Below are positions 33,071-46,052 of a stretch of 64,000 nt of DNA, in pieces (positions within the stretch are counted from its first letter, which is position 1; each line of letters starts with the position of its first letter). The position numbers and the translations under genes are program-made. The stretch is from contig CAJNOJ010000248.1 in NCBI GenBank assembly GCA_905250025.1, forward strand, positions 1 through 64,000. The letters run 5' to 3'. Source of the DNA: Adineta ricciae. Its lineage: Eukaryota; Rotifera; Eurotatoria; Adinetida; Adinetidae. Below the pieces are notes generated by a model, which worked only from the letters and a program-made list of their open reading frames with translations, ran no database searches and was not told the origin of the DNA.

Positions 33071-36000
33071 ATGAGTAGTATTTCAGTCGATAATGCTACT
33101 CGCTCACTGGACGGGTTAGCTGTTGTGGAGGAGTCTTCTTCTGAAATAGTGGGAAGAGGTGTAATGACTTACGATGAAGATACAATAATCGCTTGTGCAC
33201 AAAAATCGTAGGTCTAATTCTTTAGGTCGCATACATTTTGTCTGGTATTTTCTTCTCAGGAAACCTTGTTTCAAGTCACTGACGAATTCAACAGTCGGCA
33301 TCATTGGATATTGTATGTTTACATGCGTTGTAATCGTTGTCGGTGTTCTGATAGTTTATTATACAACACCAGAACCGGCAGGTACATTTTTCTTACACTC
33401 AAAACAGCTATAACGTCGATTCATTTGTTTTTCTTCAGCAAAAACATGCGGAATGACTTTTGCAGCAGATCATAATCCTATCGAATATGATAATGGACCA
33501 CGTTCAATCGTTGCTGCCGATCTCAATTCGGATACTTGGATAGATTTAGTCATTGCTCAGTCGAGGGATGACACTATATCTATATACTTCGGACATAGTG
33601 ATGGTGTTTTTGTAAAGCAAATCGAATATTCAACTGGTGCTGGTTCCGCTCCACACATGGTCGCTGTCGATGATTTGAATAATGACGATCGATTGGATAT
33701 TGCAGTCGCAAATTATGGTACCAATAGTGTTCGTATATTTCTAGGTTGGAACAATGGATCTTTCATCGGACACTTAGACCTATTAACTGTTGCATCCCAT
33801 CCGATTGCACTTGATTTAGTTGATCTCAATAATGACACTTTTGTCGATATTATTACCGTCAATTATGAAACTAATAGCATTAGTATTTTCTTCGGCAAAG
33901 GAAATGGAATGTTTTCGAGTCCCGTGTCATATCATATGGGTTACGATTCACTTCCAAATTCAGTGACTACTGGAGACATGAATAATGATCAACATCTAGA
34001 TATTGTTATTGCGAATTTTGGTACAAACACTATTGTTATTCTCTTCGGAAATGCAAATCATACTTTTGTCGATCAAATGACTATTCCAACTGGCTATGGG
34101 TCCCTTCCATATTCACTTGCTGTTGGTTATTTTGATAATGATACTTATCTCGACATTGCTGTTGCTAATTATGGAGCGAAGAATATTGGAGTATTTTTGA
34201 ACAATAGATATGGATCTTTTCGCAACCAAATTACTTATTCTACGCAATCTTCCTCACCGTACTCCATTGGTGTCGGTGACTTCAATCAGGATACACGATC
34301 AGACATCATCGTTACTAATAAAGGTCTCAATAATATCGGTGTGTTTCTAGGTGATGGGAATGGTTATTTTGCAGATGCAAGAATGCAATCAACTGGTTCA
34401 TCTTCATCAATTTCATTTGCCGTATGTGATTATAATAAAGACAATCGCTTGGATCTCATTGTTGTTAACAATGACACTGATAGCATCGATACTCTTCGTG
34501 GTTATTTTGAAGGTTTCGATAGTAGAACATCATTTGCAGTCGATGGGCCTTCACGTTCTTTGGCTGTTGGTGACTTGAACAATGATGGTCAATTGGATCT
34601 TGTCGTCTTAAATTATAACAGGAATAGTATAAGCATACTTCTTGGCTATAACTATGGTTCGTTTATAACTAACGGAACATATGCAACTGGTAATTCTCCC
34701 GTATATGTAACGATCAGCGATCTGAACAAAGACCATTACTTGGACATTATTGTTGTCGATTCTGAAAGCTATTACTATGACGACGATTATAATACATTCA
34801 ATTATGATATAAGCATTTATTTCGGCAATGGCAACGGAAGTTTTCAGAAACAACAAAGATATTCAGCTGGCTACCATTCAATATATGTTGCTATTGGCGA
34901 TTTTAATAACGACACTTGGTTGGATCTTGCAGTCGCCAATTCTCTTGACAATGATGTTACTATTCTACTTGGTAATTCCAGTGGTTATTTTACTGAAAAT
35001 GGTGCTTATCCCGCAGGTTCGCGACCATATTGTGTCGCTACCGGCGACTTTAATAATGATGATCAACTAGATCTTGTTGTCGTGAATTTTTATAGTAATA
35101 ACGTAGGCGTCTTGCTTGGAAATGGTGATGGAACATTTGCGAAGCAGATTACATTTCCAACAGGCGCCTATCCATATTCGGCGACAGTAATTGATATCAA
35201 TAACGATACACAACTCGATATCGTTGTTGCTAGTTACGAAGGCTTTAAAATATGCATATTGTTGGGATATGGCAATGGCTCGTTCGCTAGTCAACTGACG
35301 TTTGGAGTGACGAACAAGCCAACATTTGCCATTGTTGCTGACATGAACAACGATACCTACTTGGATATTGTTGCTACAGGTCCCACTGTAGGAGGAGTAA
35401 ACATTCTTTTTGGATACGGTAACAATTCTTTCTCCAACCCAGTGAACTATGTAACTAGCGCATCCTCTTACTGCGTAGTAATAGGCGATTTTAACAAAGA
35501 TTCGCGATTGGATATAGTCGTTCCCGATGACAGTTCGAATAATGTTTCGGTAAAACTTCAATACAATAGAGGTGCTCTTCGAAGCGATAGAAGTTATGCG
35601 TCTGGTGACGGTTCAAATCTGCGATTTGTCACTACAGCAGATTTAAATAATGACACACGACTCGATCTCATTGTAGCTAATTCTGGTACTGATAATATAG
35701 GTATTCTCTACGGCCTTGACAGTGGTGCCTTCGAACAGCAGGTTATGTTTGATACCGGTTCGAATTCTCAACCATCATCCATCGCTATCGATTATTTCGA
35801 TGACGATGACCGATTGGATATGGCTGTTACTAATTACGGCACCAAGCTTATTGGCGTGCTACTTGGATCTGAAAATAGTTCGTTCGTCAGTCAGATAATC
35901 TACGGCAATTCTTTAAATTTTGCTCCCTTTGCAATTGCCGCCGGTGATTTCAACAATGATAAACGAGCAGACATTGCTGTTGCATATGACGGAAGTGATC

Positions 36001-37679
36001 TCATCGATGTTTTTAGTTTATATAATACAGGAGGTTTTCAAACTGGAGATATATATTCGCTTGGCGCCGCTTCACGAAGACTGGTAGTTGGTGACTTCAA
36101 TAATGATAATCAATGGGATGTTGTGGTCACGAATTTTGACATGAACATGATATTTGTTTATCTTGGATATGGCAATGGTTCCTTCGGAAATCTAACGACG
36201 TATGCGACTGGTTCCGGACCATGGTGTGTAGCTACTGGTAATCTTAACAATGATACTTATCTAGACATCGTTGTTACAAATGCAAATATTGATAGTAATG
36301 GCAATTCTATTAGTATTTATTTCGGACAGGGCGATGGCACTTTCACCAATCAAACAAAATATTCGACTAGCTACAGTCCACAGTCTGTGTTTATTGCCGA
36401 TATGGATAAAAACAACCAATCAGACATCATTGTTGCAAACCGTCGTAATAATTATATAAATATTTTCCTCGGATCGGGTACCGGAACCTTCGGGAGTTAC
36501 AGATTGAGTTTCAATAAATATAATCTAACATCTGAGGCTGTCGGCGATTTTAATAATGATAGTAACATGGATATAGTCGTCGGTAGAGATACCTCGAATA
36601 ATCTGGATGTTTATTTCGGCTACAGTAACGGAGTTTTCGCAAACCAGACAACCTATTCCACCGACGGTACAGCATCATTTATCGTTGTTAACGATGTCAA
36701 CCATGACAATCAATTGGATATTGTTGCTACTACGACAAATAATACCGTGAACGTTTTTCTCTGCTCTAATAACGGAAAGTTTGCCAATGCTACTATATTT
36801 GCCATTGGTAGTCTGCCACAATCGCTAGCGATTACTGATTTCAATAGAGATCAACATATGGACATTATTACTACCAATACGGGTAGCAACGATATAAGTG
36901 TTTTATTAGGAGATGGCACTGGTTGGTTTCGACCTCAACAGAGATATAAGACAGGATCGACACCCTTTTCTGTCGCAGCGGCAGATTTCAATAACGATGA
37001 TTTACCTGATGTAATTGTATCGAATCCAGGTGAAAACAATATTATGGTACTCTTAGGTACCACCAATAAAAATTTTGATCGAAAAACAACACTCACAACT
37101 GGCCAAGGTTCTCGACCACGATCTTTAGTTGTTGCTGACTTAAACAACGATGGTCAGATGGACATCGGTAGTGCCAATTCGGGCACTAATTGTATTAGTA
37201 TTTTTTTCGGGTCTGGTAGTATGACTTTCACGAATCAATCAATATACCCGACTGGTGCAGATTCATCGCCATATTCGATAGCAGCCGGTGATTTCGATAG
37301 AAATAATCAATCAGATATGGTAGTCGCCAATTATAAATCTGATACCATTGGCATTTTCCTTGGCTATAACAATGGTTCATTTACAAATCAAACAACTTAC
37401 TCAACAGGTTCATCTTCATCGCCTTACTTCGTAACTGTTGGCTTGTTTAATAATGATTCGATACTAGATATAGTTGTTGCTAATTATGGAAACAATAAAC
37501 TAGGAGTATTTATTGGACATGGTGATGGAAAATTTGAAGATATGATACCTCTTCCGCTGGAGTATGGATCTCATCCGTTTTCTGTAGTGGCTGGTGATTT
37601 TAACAATGATAAAAAAGTGGATTTTGCCGTTGGAAATAACGGCACAGACAGTCTGACAATACTTTTACGAACTTGTTAA
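33071..37679 (+). CDS. Giant type II membrane FG-GAP/VCBS repeat protein
   Basis: Exons 33071-33207, 33260-33381 and 33439-37679 join in phase (1,499 residues). A cytosolic N-terminus of about 60 residues is followed by one membrane helix (MFTCVVIVVGVLIVYY). The remaining roughly 1,400 residues are about 28-30 units of some 47 residues. The core is GDFNNDTxLDIVVANYGTNxIGIFLGxGNGxF, and each unit carries a DxNxDxxxD calcium-loop motif. FG-GAP units form beta-propellers, so several propellers in tandem are expected outside the cell. Many N-glycosylation sequons support this. Adhesion or ligand binding is inferred; the protein lacks other integrin domains. A second in-frame ATG lies at 33065. 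Confidence 0.88.
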
Positions 37680-38039
37680 CTCGAAATTTCTTTTATATTT
37701 TTCGTTTGTTTGATTATATTTGTGAAAAAGAAAGGTTTTGTTCTTGAGTTCAAATACTTCTGAAGTTTATGCTCCTCACTTACATCTACCACGTAATCAA
37801 CATTTATTCATTGATCGAGACATACAAAAACGTGGTAATCTCATAAGTGCATCACAGAGAGAACAACCTTCTCAATTCACACTATTATTTACATTTCTAC
37901 CTTGTTAATAATTCACGCTTACAGTTACTCAATGTTTTATCTCACAATTATATTCTTTTCAAGCTTCAACAAATACTTTCTTCAGAAAAGTCTGCGATTT
38001 TAACTAACCGTTTATTCAAAAGCATCACTTCACATAATA
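37680..38039. other. Convergent 3' spacer
   Basis: 360 bases between convergent genes. Nothing was recognised. Confidence 0.4.
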
Positions 38040-38711
38040 CTATTCTGAAGTTTTATTAGCACTTGATTGTGGCACCTTTCGAAGTTCGAACGGGCCCTCA
38101 TCATTGCACTTGCTAGTGTGAACTGTCCATTTTCCGATAAATGAATTTCTTTCTCTGCTCCATTCTAAATCAATTCTAACTTCATGTCCAAACTTCTCTT
38201 GCGTACCACCGGTAACTCGTATATACTTCTTAATTATATTCACAGTAGAGAATGTTAACGATAAGCTACCAGCTAAACGAAATTGCCCAATATCATCGAT
38301 ACCGTGTCCCGTTAGAATATTCTTTTCAGTATTGAAGGTTATCATTTGCCGAGCTGGCCGATGCCAGGATCCATTTTGATCACATTGACTCAACCATTGT
38401 CCCGATTGGAAAATGTTTTCGCTATCGAGCGAAACGCCTAGCTCACATTCTATTTGTTTATCATGGTAAATTCTCTGCCGTTGACATTGTTTACGAAAAG
38501 TGTATGCTCGCCGGAAAAAGTAACTGAAACAACAAGCTCCAACAATAAGAATTACAACCGCTGTCAACAGTATGTACGACATGTATTTGAACACAAAGCA
38601 TCCTACTGACGAACATTCAACTGCAATATCCTCCTTGCCGTCGTCGACATTTTCCGACAGAACTTTAACCAACATAATCAGAAAACAAACAACTCTTCGA
38701 TAATAAATCAT
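38040..38711 (-). CDS. Single-pass membrane protein with novel cytosolic beta-rich domain
   Basis: 223 codons, one exon. A signal peptide (RRVVCFLIMLVKVLS) precedes a short acidic Cys-containing ectodomain, a membrane helix (MSYILLTAVVILIVGACCFSYF), a basic stop-transfer segment (FRRAYTFRKQCQRQR) and about 130 residues of likely beta structure. The last part has repeated aromatic/Gly turns (SGQWLSQCDQNGSW, ITGHG-like, GQFRLAGSLSLTF, SFIGKWTVH). I do not recognise a family. The W/G spacing resembles small lipocalin- or streptavidin-like barrels that bind small molecules, but this is only a resemblance. Confidence 0.55.
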   Translation of the reverse strand: MIYYRRVVCFLIMLVKVLSENVDDGKEDIAVECSSVGCFVFKYMSYILLTAVVILIVGACCFSYFFRRAYTFRKQCQRQRIYHDKQIECELGVSLDSENIFQSGQWLSQCDQNGSWHRPARQMITFNTEKNILTGHGIDDIGQFRLAGSLSLTFSTVNIIKKYIRVTGGTQEKFGHEVRIDLEWSRERNSFIGKWTVHTSKCNDEGPFELRKVPQSSANKTSE

Positions 38712-40046
38712 CCTATAAGACAGAAGAAAAAACGTTTAAAACTTTGTACGTTTGTCTTTGTCGACAGCCCCGTTATTCGTGTATACAAACTAGACACGTG
38801 TTGACACAAACATCGAAACAGACTCTTACCTGTACGTATATTAACTGATTATATTGTAATATGTACATCGGTTGTTATACATCACCGACCGATCATTCTT
38901 TGTCTGTATGGTTTTATTCGAAGATACAGCTTGATAGATTGTTTTTTATTATCGGGTACTCAATATTTTTTGTATTGAATCGAAATAATAAATTTATATG
39001 AAAGAAAAGTTCGTTTTAGTATTTGCATATGTGTTGCTAAATAAAATGTAATTCAAGAAAACGACGAATATTGATTTCATTGTTTTCGTGCTCCCCATTT
39101 CAAGAGAAGAAGAATGCTGAAAAGAATTACATTAGATTTATTGGTCTAGTCACTTGAAGACAACAGAAATCCATTAATATGCTCTGTTGGTGTTGACACA
39201 CGTATTTTCAGTTTAAAATTTAGATTTTGTTCTAGAAACGACTCACTTATCATTAAAGTCAAAGTAAGACTATTCTTCGACTTCACATTCACAATTGTAC
39301 TAACAGTTGATTCAATCTCTGCGTTGGAATTTTTCTAGATATTCGATAGATTCTTGTTTGAAAAATAATCGATAGTCGAGAAGGAAGTACCGTCAGCTTT
39401 TGATCTTGTTTCTCGTTGATAAAATTATTTGGAAATCTAACAGGTTTCTCGAAGTTCGACCAGTATAGGCATGCGACAGTTCCGAGCTGTTGAATTAAAA
39501 TGGGTACAAGCATCATATGTATTCTTTTCATTCAGCATTTAATATTTCGAAAGAAAAATGTTACTGTTACTATTTATATTATAGACTTTGGACAAGAAGA
39601 CAACGTTTTATTGTCATATTTCTCAATGGTGCTTGCGTTATCGGTGTGTCAACAGCTTTGGGTGTTTTCGTGCCTACATTGATAGATCCTGACACAACGA
39701 GTAAATGAATCAGAATGACCGTCTAGATCTCAACAGGTGGCTTATATAATTTTACGCTTTTTAGCGACAAGAACAACGTCCACGACATCAAGTTGGTTCT
39801 ATCTTCAGAATGTCAATACAGAGTGTAAATTATAAAGATGCAAGACTTGTGTGAGAAGTCTACCATTTCCAGAAGTGTATATCATAGTCTTACAGTCAAA
39901 TTAATCGTCATATTTTTATATTTCTTTACCTTAACAAAGCAACTGGTCAACTAACGATTTTAGAGTGAACGAAAATGTGAAAAAATCTCACCGATTTTCA
40001 TTTCAATCTGTTTAAGTTTATTTACAAAATAAGATGATGAAATCAA
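38712..40046. other. Intergenic region with a possible membrane-anchor remnant
   Basis: About 1.3 kb with little coding signal. On the plus strand, 39588-39708 reads as RRQRFIVIFLNGACVIGVST with a hydrophobic stretch, then a Thr/Ser-rich piece near 39762-39810. This resembles the anchor and linker of a secreted-protein gene, but no folded domain follows. It may be a decayed gene start. No other feature was recognised. Confidence 0.35.
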
Positions 40047-43000
40047 CTAAGAAATGTGCATGGGGATATCGCCTTCATTGTTAATATCTATTTCAGTTGG
40101 AATGAATTGTAGATTATTTAAATTTTCAATCGGACGTGTCATCGACCCTGAATGTCGTCGCGGGGTAAATTCGATCGAGTCACCTAAATACAATGGATAG
40201 AATGGTTCCACTAAATTCGTATCAGTATTTGCCATGGAAAATGGATTTTTATAATTTCTGGAGTTTAAGTAACGTAGTTCGTCTTCATCCACCCATGTAT
40301 AAGCGATACTCGATGAATTCAGTTCGCACATTATCGGAGAAGGAAAAATAATCAAATCCATTGATCGATATTCTGTTCGTTGATCATTGTTTGAATAACA
40401 AGAAATTGTTCCTGATAAGAGAAGTAGTCGTTGATTTGCTTGAAGTTCAATCGTTAGATTCGATTGATTTTTATAAAACATCGCTTTCTCATTTAGGAAA
40501 GTTTTCAGTTGTGGATGAGTTAATTGTACTAAACTTCGATAGTTATTTGTAATCACATGTGCGGTTATTTCATTATAGATCGAACGAGATATTTTCTCAT
40601 CAGATAATAAACTATGCAACACCACTGCGTCAATCACAAATGTTTCCACGAGTCCACAACTTGCATAATAAGTTCCATTCGATGAGGATTTGTTATTAAA
40701 AAAGGCATCAGCTCCGATGATATTTCCACATTTATAATAAGTAGTTAATGTACCATTTTTATGTTGAACAAGACCACGAATAATTAGATAAGCATTTGTG
40801 ACTTTTTGATTTCTTTCTAAAAGATTGCTGTCAGGTTGAAACCATCGATGTCGAGATTTGAATAATGTTTCCCATTGATTTATTTCGATCGATGAAAGTC
40901 CTCGAAAGTATCGAAGTAAATAAATTGCTTTTTCGAATTCTTTCTTTTGATTTGTAAACACTCGGATCTTCCCATATTCGAGATTGAATAATTTATTCTC
41001 AATTAATTTCAATATGTGTGAATATTCATTATCTGCAAGAATACCTGTTTCATACAACTGAATAATCGCAATTGATTCATATTTTAGAAGCATTTGAGCA
41101 CATCGTCGTGTCATTTGAACAATCCAACATAATCGATAGGATTGTTTCAAGTCCAAGAGAATATACATGGCATTGATTTGATACGTCTTCACTTCATCAC
41201 AGATTTCATCCATGATTCGTTCGTTCAAATTACCTAGTTCGGGAAATTGTAAACGAATATTATCAAGTCGAGTTTTAGCAGAATGAAAACCTAAAATACA
41301 CAACAATTCTTCAGATATTTTAGAAAACATTTCAACTCACTCAAAGTCAATTCAATCGTTTGGAAAATATGATCGAAGAATAATCCATCTGTCCATTGAT
41401 TAATACAACGAAAACGATCAAATTTGATGAGATATCGAAGAAAGATTGATAATCGAAAATGTTCAAGAATAAGTTTCCAATGAAGTTCAAGTGAACATTT
41501 TTGTTTAGCTTGTTCGACCGATTTAATGAGAATGTTGAGTGTTTTTCGACGAATCATACCCAAATACCATTGTTTCTCATAATCAATCGCCATCGCCGTA
41601 AGGAAACGAGTGATTAATTCATTACGAATATTTTCACCATGGTGATTGGCATCTGTAATTGGTACAACGAAATCTTTTGTCTTGCCTACAGTGGGATTTG
41701 GTTGTGAATCATAATCCAAAGGTGTAGTTTGATTAGATGGTTGTGGAGCTGACATTGAGGAACTTTCCATTGTCACTCGTGACAATTGTTGATGGTAATT
41801 GGTGTGATTTTCTTCATCTAATTCTTCCAATAGTTTGTCAGGCAAGTATTCGGTTAAGTTCGTCCAATCAACATCTGCGAACTTTTCGTCTTCTTTCATT
41901 TTCGTTAATTTCCACGATGTTTGTCGTCTGACATGTTCGAATGCTTGTAAAAGAACAATCTCACTTTCTTTTGTACCTAAAACAATACAAATCGAGTTTA
42001 GCTAAGTTCATCACTTGATCGAATTACCGTGGTGTAAGCCTAAAATCTTCACTAAATATTTGCTACTTGTTCCATTAATAATCAAAGTCAGTAAGACAAT
42101 CATTGAGATATGAAATAGAAAACGATGACGTGTGATTGTTTCGATTTCTGTATCAAGACTGACGATCAACACTAATATAAGTGACATACTACCACGTAGA
42201 CCACTCCATGTCAAAATCACACAATCCTTCCATGATAAATGAACACCCGAGCACTTCATTAATGGATATAATATGATAACCGTTACCAGTCGTCCAATGT
42301 GAATCATAATATACAAAGCAATGGAGAATCCGAAATCTTTCGCAGAAATATCAGTAGCAGTACCGATGAATAGTCTAGCGAGAATAATACCAGTGACAGT
42401 AAAGATGAGAACATTGATAAAATAAGTAACGACTCTCCAAGCACTTGCCATGGCTGGTTGAACATTGCTGCTAATACAGTATTTGTATTTGCTCATGTAT
42501 AAGCCCATGAAAACAACAGCAAGAACGGCTGATACACCCAATTCGACATCAGACACGTAGAATATCAAATATGCCAGAGCGAATGTAAATGCTATTTCGA
42601 TTTCCAGTTCGTTATTGATTCGATTCAAGACAAATACACTGATTACCCCACAAGCCAAACCGAATGCAGGCCCACCTAAAGATTTCGTTCTAGATCTTCA
42701 TTACGTCTCTGTTTAGCACTAAAACTTACCAATACTGTACTTAACGATGTCCACAACGATCTTTTTTGCACCATGATTACCCGTGACAAGTATATCATGA
42801 AAGATGAGAAATATCACAAACGCCGAACCATCATTCAACAACGATTCGGAGTCGATCAACGCAGCTAGAGATTTGCTTGCACCTGAGTCATGCAACAGAG
42901 CAACAACAGCGATGGGATCAGTGGCGCTTAAGATACTTCCAAACATGAGACCAACTAACCATGACCAACCGTATGGAAAGATATAGATTCCACATATGGC

Positions 43001-43393
43001 GATAACTCCAGTGGAAATAAACACGCCAGGACCAGCGAGAAGAATAGCTGATAATAGTTGTTGTTTGATCACATGAAAGTGGCCGTTAAACGATGAATCG
43101 AATATTAACAATGGTAAAAAGATGTAATACATCAAGTGAGGATTGATTTGACTTAATTCAATTTCACCATATAAGAAATCATCACCTGGATTATCAACGC
43201 GTGCTGCAATAATACCAATGATAAAGCCAATGAGAAGAACAACAACCGTGAATGGCAGAGGAATTTTATTTTTCAAAAACTTCGATAGTATGATTTTGTA
43301 TATACATGAGGACAAGACTGAAAATGAGAGAAATAAAATAACTGTGCTTGATTTGGAGTCACTTTCGGAATGACTGTCGACTGTAGAATTCAT
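40047..43393 (-). CDS. Na+/H+ exchanger with cyclic-nucleotide-binding-like tail
   Basis: Exons 42730-43393, 42028-42675, 41341-41976 and 40047-41290 join in phase (1,063 residues). The first half is a cation/proton antiporter: PFTVVVLLIGFIIG, IFLPLLIFDSSF, ILSATDPIAVVALLHDSGAS, LIDSESLLNDGSAFV (the ND ion-binding motif) and TWSGLRGSMSLILVL. A cytosolic helical region follows (ELITRFLTAMAIDYEKQWYLG), then a CNBD-like segment (AYLIIRGLVQHKNG, CGNIIGADAFF, ETFVIDAVVLHSLL). Animal sperm-type exchangers (SLC9C) have a voltage sensor between transporter and CNBD; none is visible here. The order resembles plant SOS1. It would exchange Na+ and H+ at a membrane, possibly gated by nucleotides. Confidence 0.85.
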
Positions 43394-45083
43394 TTATTGA
43401 AATAATCTAAAAGATGTAAATATAGTTGTCAAAATATTTTATGATAGCTGTGCAGAAAATTTTCTTGAAAAGAAAAACGTTGATTTGTTATAGGTTAAGA
43501 CGTCAGTGATGTTGTGGAACACATATGCAAAATAATGACGTGATCTTTCGTGTTTACACTGTTTAAAAGCATACTTATCTTTATATTTTAAGTTGATTCA
43601 GAGTTCGGCGGGACTATGTTTTTCTCATACTGGTTGTATCAACATATTTTCTGTCGCTCAGATCGATGCATAGTATGAGATAAAATGATGTCGAACGTAT
43701 AGAAAAATATGGAGCGGTGATGAAACATCCTGTGATTCTAACTGAATAGAAATATTTTTGTATAGATCTACATTTCCAACTTGCATTGTCGACAAGGGAA
43801 TCAGCAAAAAATAATTCTGTGCAAGTAGAAATTACTCAGTGATGATATCTCGAAAATATCGACACGAATAAATGTCTCATAAAATTCAACGAAAAAATAG
43901 TTTACTCACTGATCCGTGACAAATAAAAAAACCTATATACATTGAATGCACATTTTTGCACATTAAGGTGTCGAAAAAGCGAGGGACCGCAAGAAAAAAT
44001 ATACACGTGATCTGAATTTTTTTGTCATAGTATTTATCTTTGTGCTAAGGCGTTGTTTGTAATGTATTGTTTGTTTAACCTGCAGGTAATCGAAACGCAA
44101 ATATGTGAACAGCAAAAATATCAAAAATGATAATCGTAACAAAAATGCAAATAACTACCTGTGCCTTTCAGCATGATGACGTCATTCGCACACTACTGAT
44201 ATAAAAAGACGCATAGTGGAGCAACCTAAGTTTACTAATCCTATGGCTGGATTTGATATGCATAGTGCTATAGCATAATATAGATGAAAAGCAGTGGTCA
44301 TTAAATTTTCAACAGTTGACAAGTATTTTTTGATGCATATCCACGATCATTATGGACGATGTGGTATACTTCTGTTAGCCAACGGTAACAGGAAGCGTTC
44401 CGAAGATAATTTTAGCATTGTAAGATGTTTTTCTTCAGAGTCTGCGAATTTTTACAAAAGTTGACGATAATCTGTAAAACCAACAAGCGAAAAGAGAACG
44501 AAATTTCTAAAAACTCGCACGGGATTATATTTTAGATATCCTCTTATTCGTCACACCTCTGAGTGAAATATCCAGTTTGTAATACTCAGTTATTCTTCGC
44601 CAGATCTAACGAAAGACAATCAAAGTCAAGCAATTCGAACCGGCATTATTTTTCAAATGATATAAAACCTCGATCGTAGCTTATTACCGAGTAAGCTATG
44701 TCTGCAGGAATTCAAATAGTTATGTTTATGCTTGAGTTGTGCGACAAATGAAAATGTTTATACGTGTTTGATGTGTACATCTATGAACTCGCAATTATGT
44801 TGAATATATTAGAATGCATTCGGATTCAATTGAAAAGATTTGTATAGTATTGGCCAGTGCGACAGAGCGCTGAAAGTGTTCCGGAACCGCATATCGATGG
44901 ATCTTGCTCATATATCTATTCGAAAATTCCTTCCAATTTTGCCATATTTGATTCTGTTAGTTTCACTTAGAAATCATTGAAGTAAATCTAAAGAATTGTG
45001 ATACTTCCCTATACAAATCATGTTTCCTTATTTATCATTTTATTATAATTAAAATTGAGACAAAACTATGAGCACTGCGAAAG
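43394..45083. other. Long intergenic region
   Basis: 1.7 kb of AT-rich DNA between two minus-strand genes. I found no ORF with protein character, no tRNA and no clear repeat. Confidence 0.45.
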
Positions 45084-46052
45084 TCATTCGGCAGTATTAA
45101 CTATCGCAACTGTCCGATGATCTATTGGTGATACTCGATTACTACGAACACATCTTCGTAATGAACAAACCTGAAACACCCGTTGCAGTTTACTACGAAG
45201 TTCAGGTAATGCAATAACACACACAAAGGGGTTGAGTAGAGTTGTGAAATACGAGCAGTAATAACTTATGTTATAAAAATCATAGGCAGATGGATCTAGC
45301 ACTCCAACTGTATCCATAGTGTACAAAACCATTGATGGAAATACAATAATCAGATATATACCAGTGATCGATACCAATTGAATAGTCATTTTCCGATAGT
45401 TTTTCCATTGCATTCTTTGGCTAACACGATACTTACTGTACCAAACCCTTGCCAAAAGTGCTAGACTAAAGATAGCAATCATACATATTGGCACGACATT
45501 ATGTGCAAGACTATCCCACACACTAAGTGCGCCAATATTGCCTGCACATGTTGCAACTCCACAATCTATTTGCGTATAGTCCAGAATAGGTTCACAAGGT
45601 AGAATAAAATAAATGATGATGTAATACACAAAAGGGTAAATTGTAACCATGAATATCGGTAAATAGTGTAGAAAGAAACGTGCTTTTCGTGTTCGAAGCA
45701 GATTGTGATGAAAGACGAGAATATGTCGTTCAATTGCACCCCAAGCTACAAGTAGGGTAATGACTACATATACAGCATAATCAATATATGTCCACGTAAA
45801 GCAAAATACACGTGTGAATACTGAAACATGGCCAGTTCGGTAGAAATCGATGAACCAAATTAAGTCCGTCAGATTGAGAAAAGTGCCAAAGGCGAGAATG
45901 AGAATAATAAAATGATTATGTAGAGCATTTCGAAGTATTCGATCGACAAGAAAATGATAAAGACAGAAGAGAGAACATAGAACAGATGGAATAAGAAAAA
46001 TGAGATACAACCAAAAACAAACTGGATATGGAACAGACATGTTCAAATGCAA
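45084..46052 (-). CDS. Rhodopsin-like receptor, bdelloid-type family, copy 1
   Basis: 322 codons, one exon, seven hydrophobic segments. Helix 1 is FWLYLIFLIPSVLCSLFCLY. Helix 3 ends in WGAIERHILVFHH (ERH in place of DRY). The extracellular loop has a Cys-rich DCGVATC. The loop before helix 6 has QWKNYRKMTIQLVSITGIYL, and helix 7 has YYCSYFTTLLNPFVCVIALPELR (NP-FVC variant of NPxxY). The tail is basic. The gene at 52534-53475 shares these motifs in the same order and strand, so the two are paralogs about 7 kb apart. A G-protein-coupled receptor with unknown ligand is inferred. Confidence 0.78.
   Translation of the reverse strand: MHLNMSVPYPVCFWLYLIFLIPSVLCSLFCLYHFLVDRILRNALHNHFIILILAFGTFLNLTDLIWFIDFYRTGHVSVFTRVFCFTWTYIDYAVYVVITLLVAWGAIERHILVFHHNLLRTRKARFFLHYLPIFMVTIYPFVYYIIIYFILPCEPILDYTQIDCGVATCAGNIGALSVWDSLAHNVVPICMIAIFSLALLARVWYSKYRVSQRMQWKNYRKMTIQLVSITGIYLIIVFPSMVLYTMDTVGVLDPSAYDFYNISYYCSYFTTLLNPFVCVIALPELRSKLQRVFQVCSLRRCVRSNRVSPIDHRTVAIVNTAE

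Noticed and set aside
34351-37147. Several ORFs on both strands inside the FG-GAP gene
   Set aside because: Repeat-derived frame shadows; the main frame is open for 1,408 codons with clear domain units.
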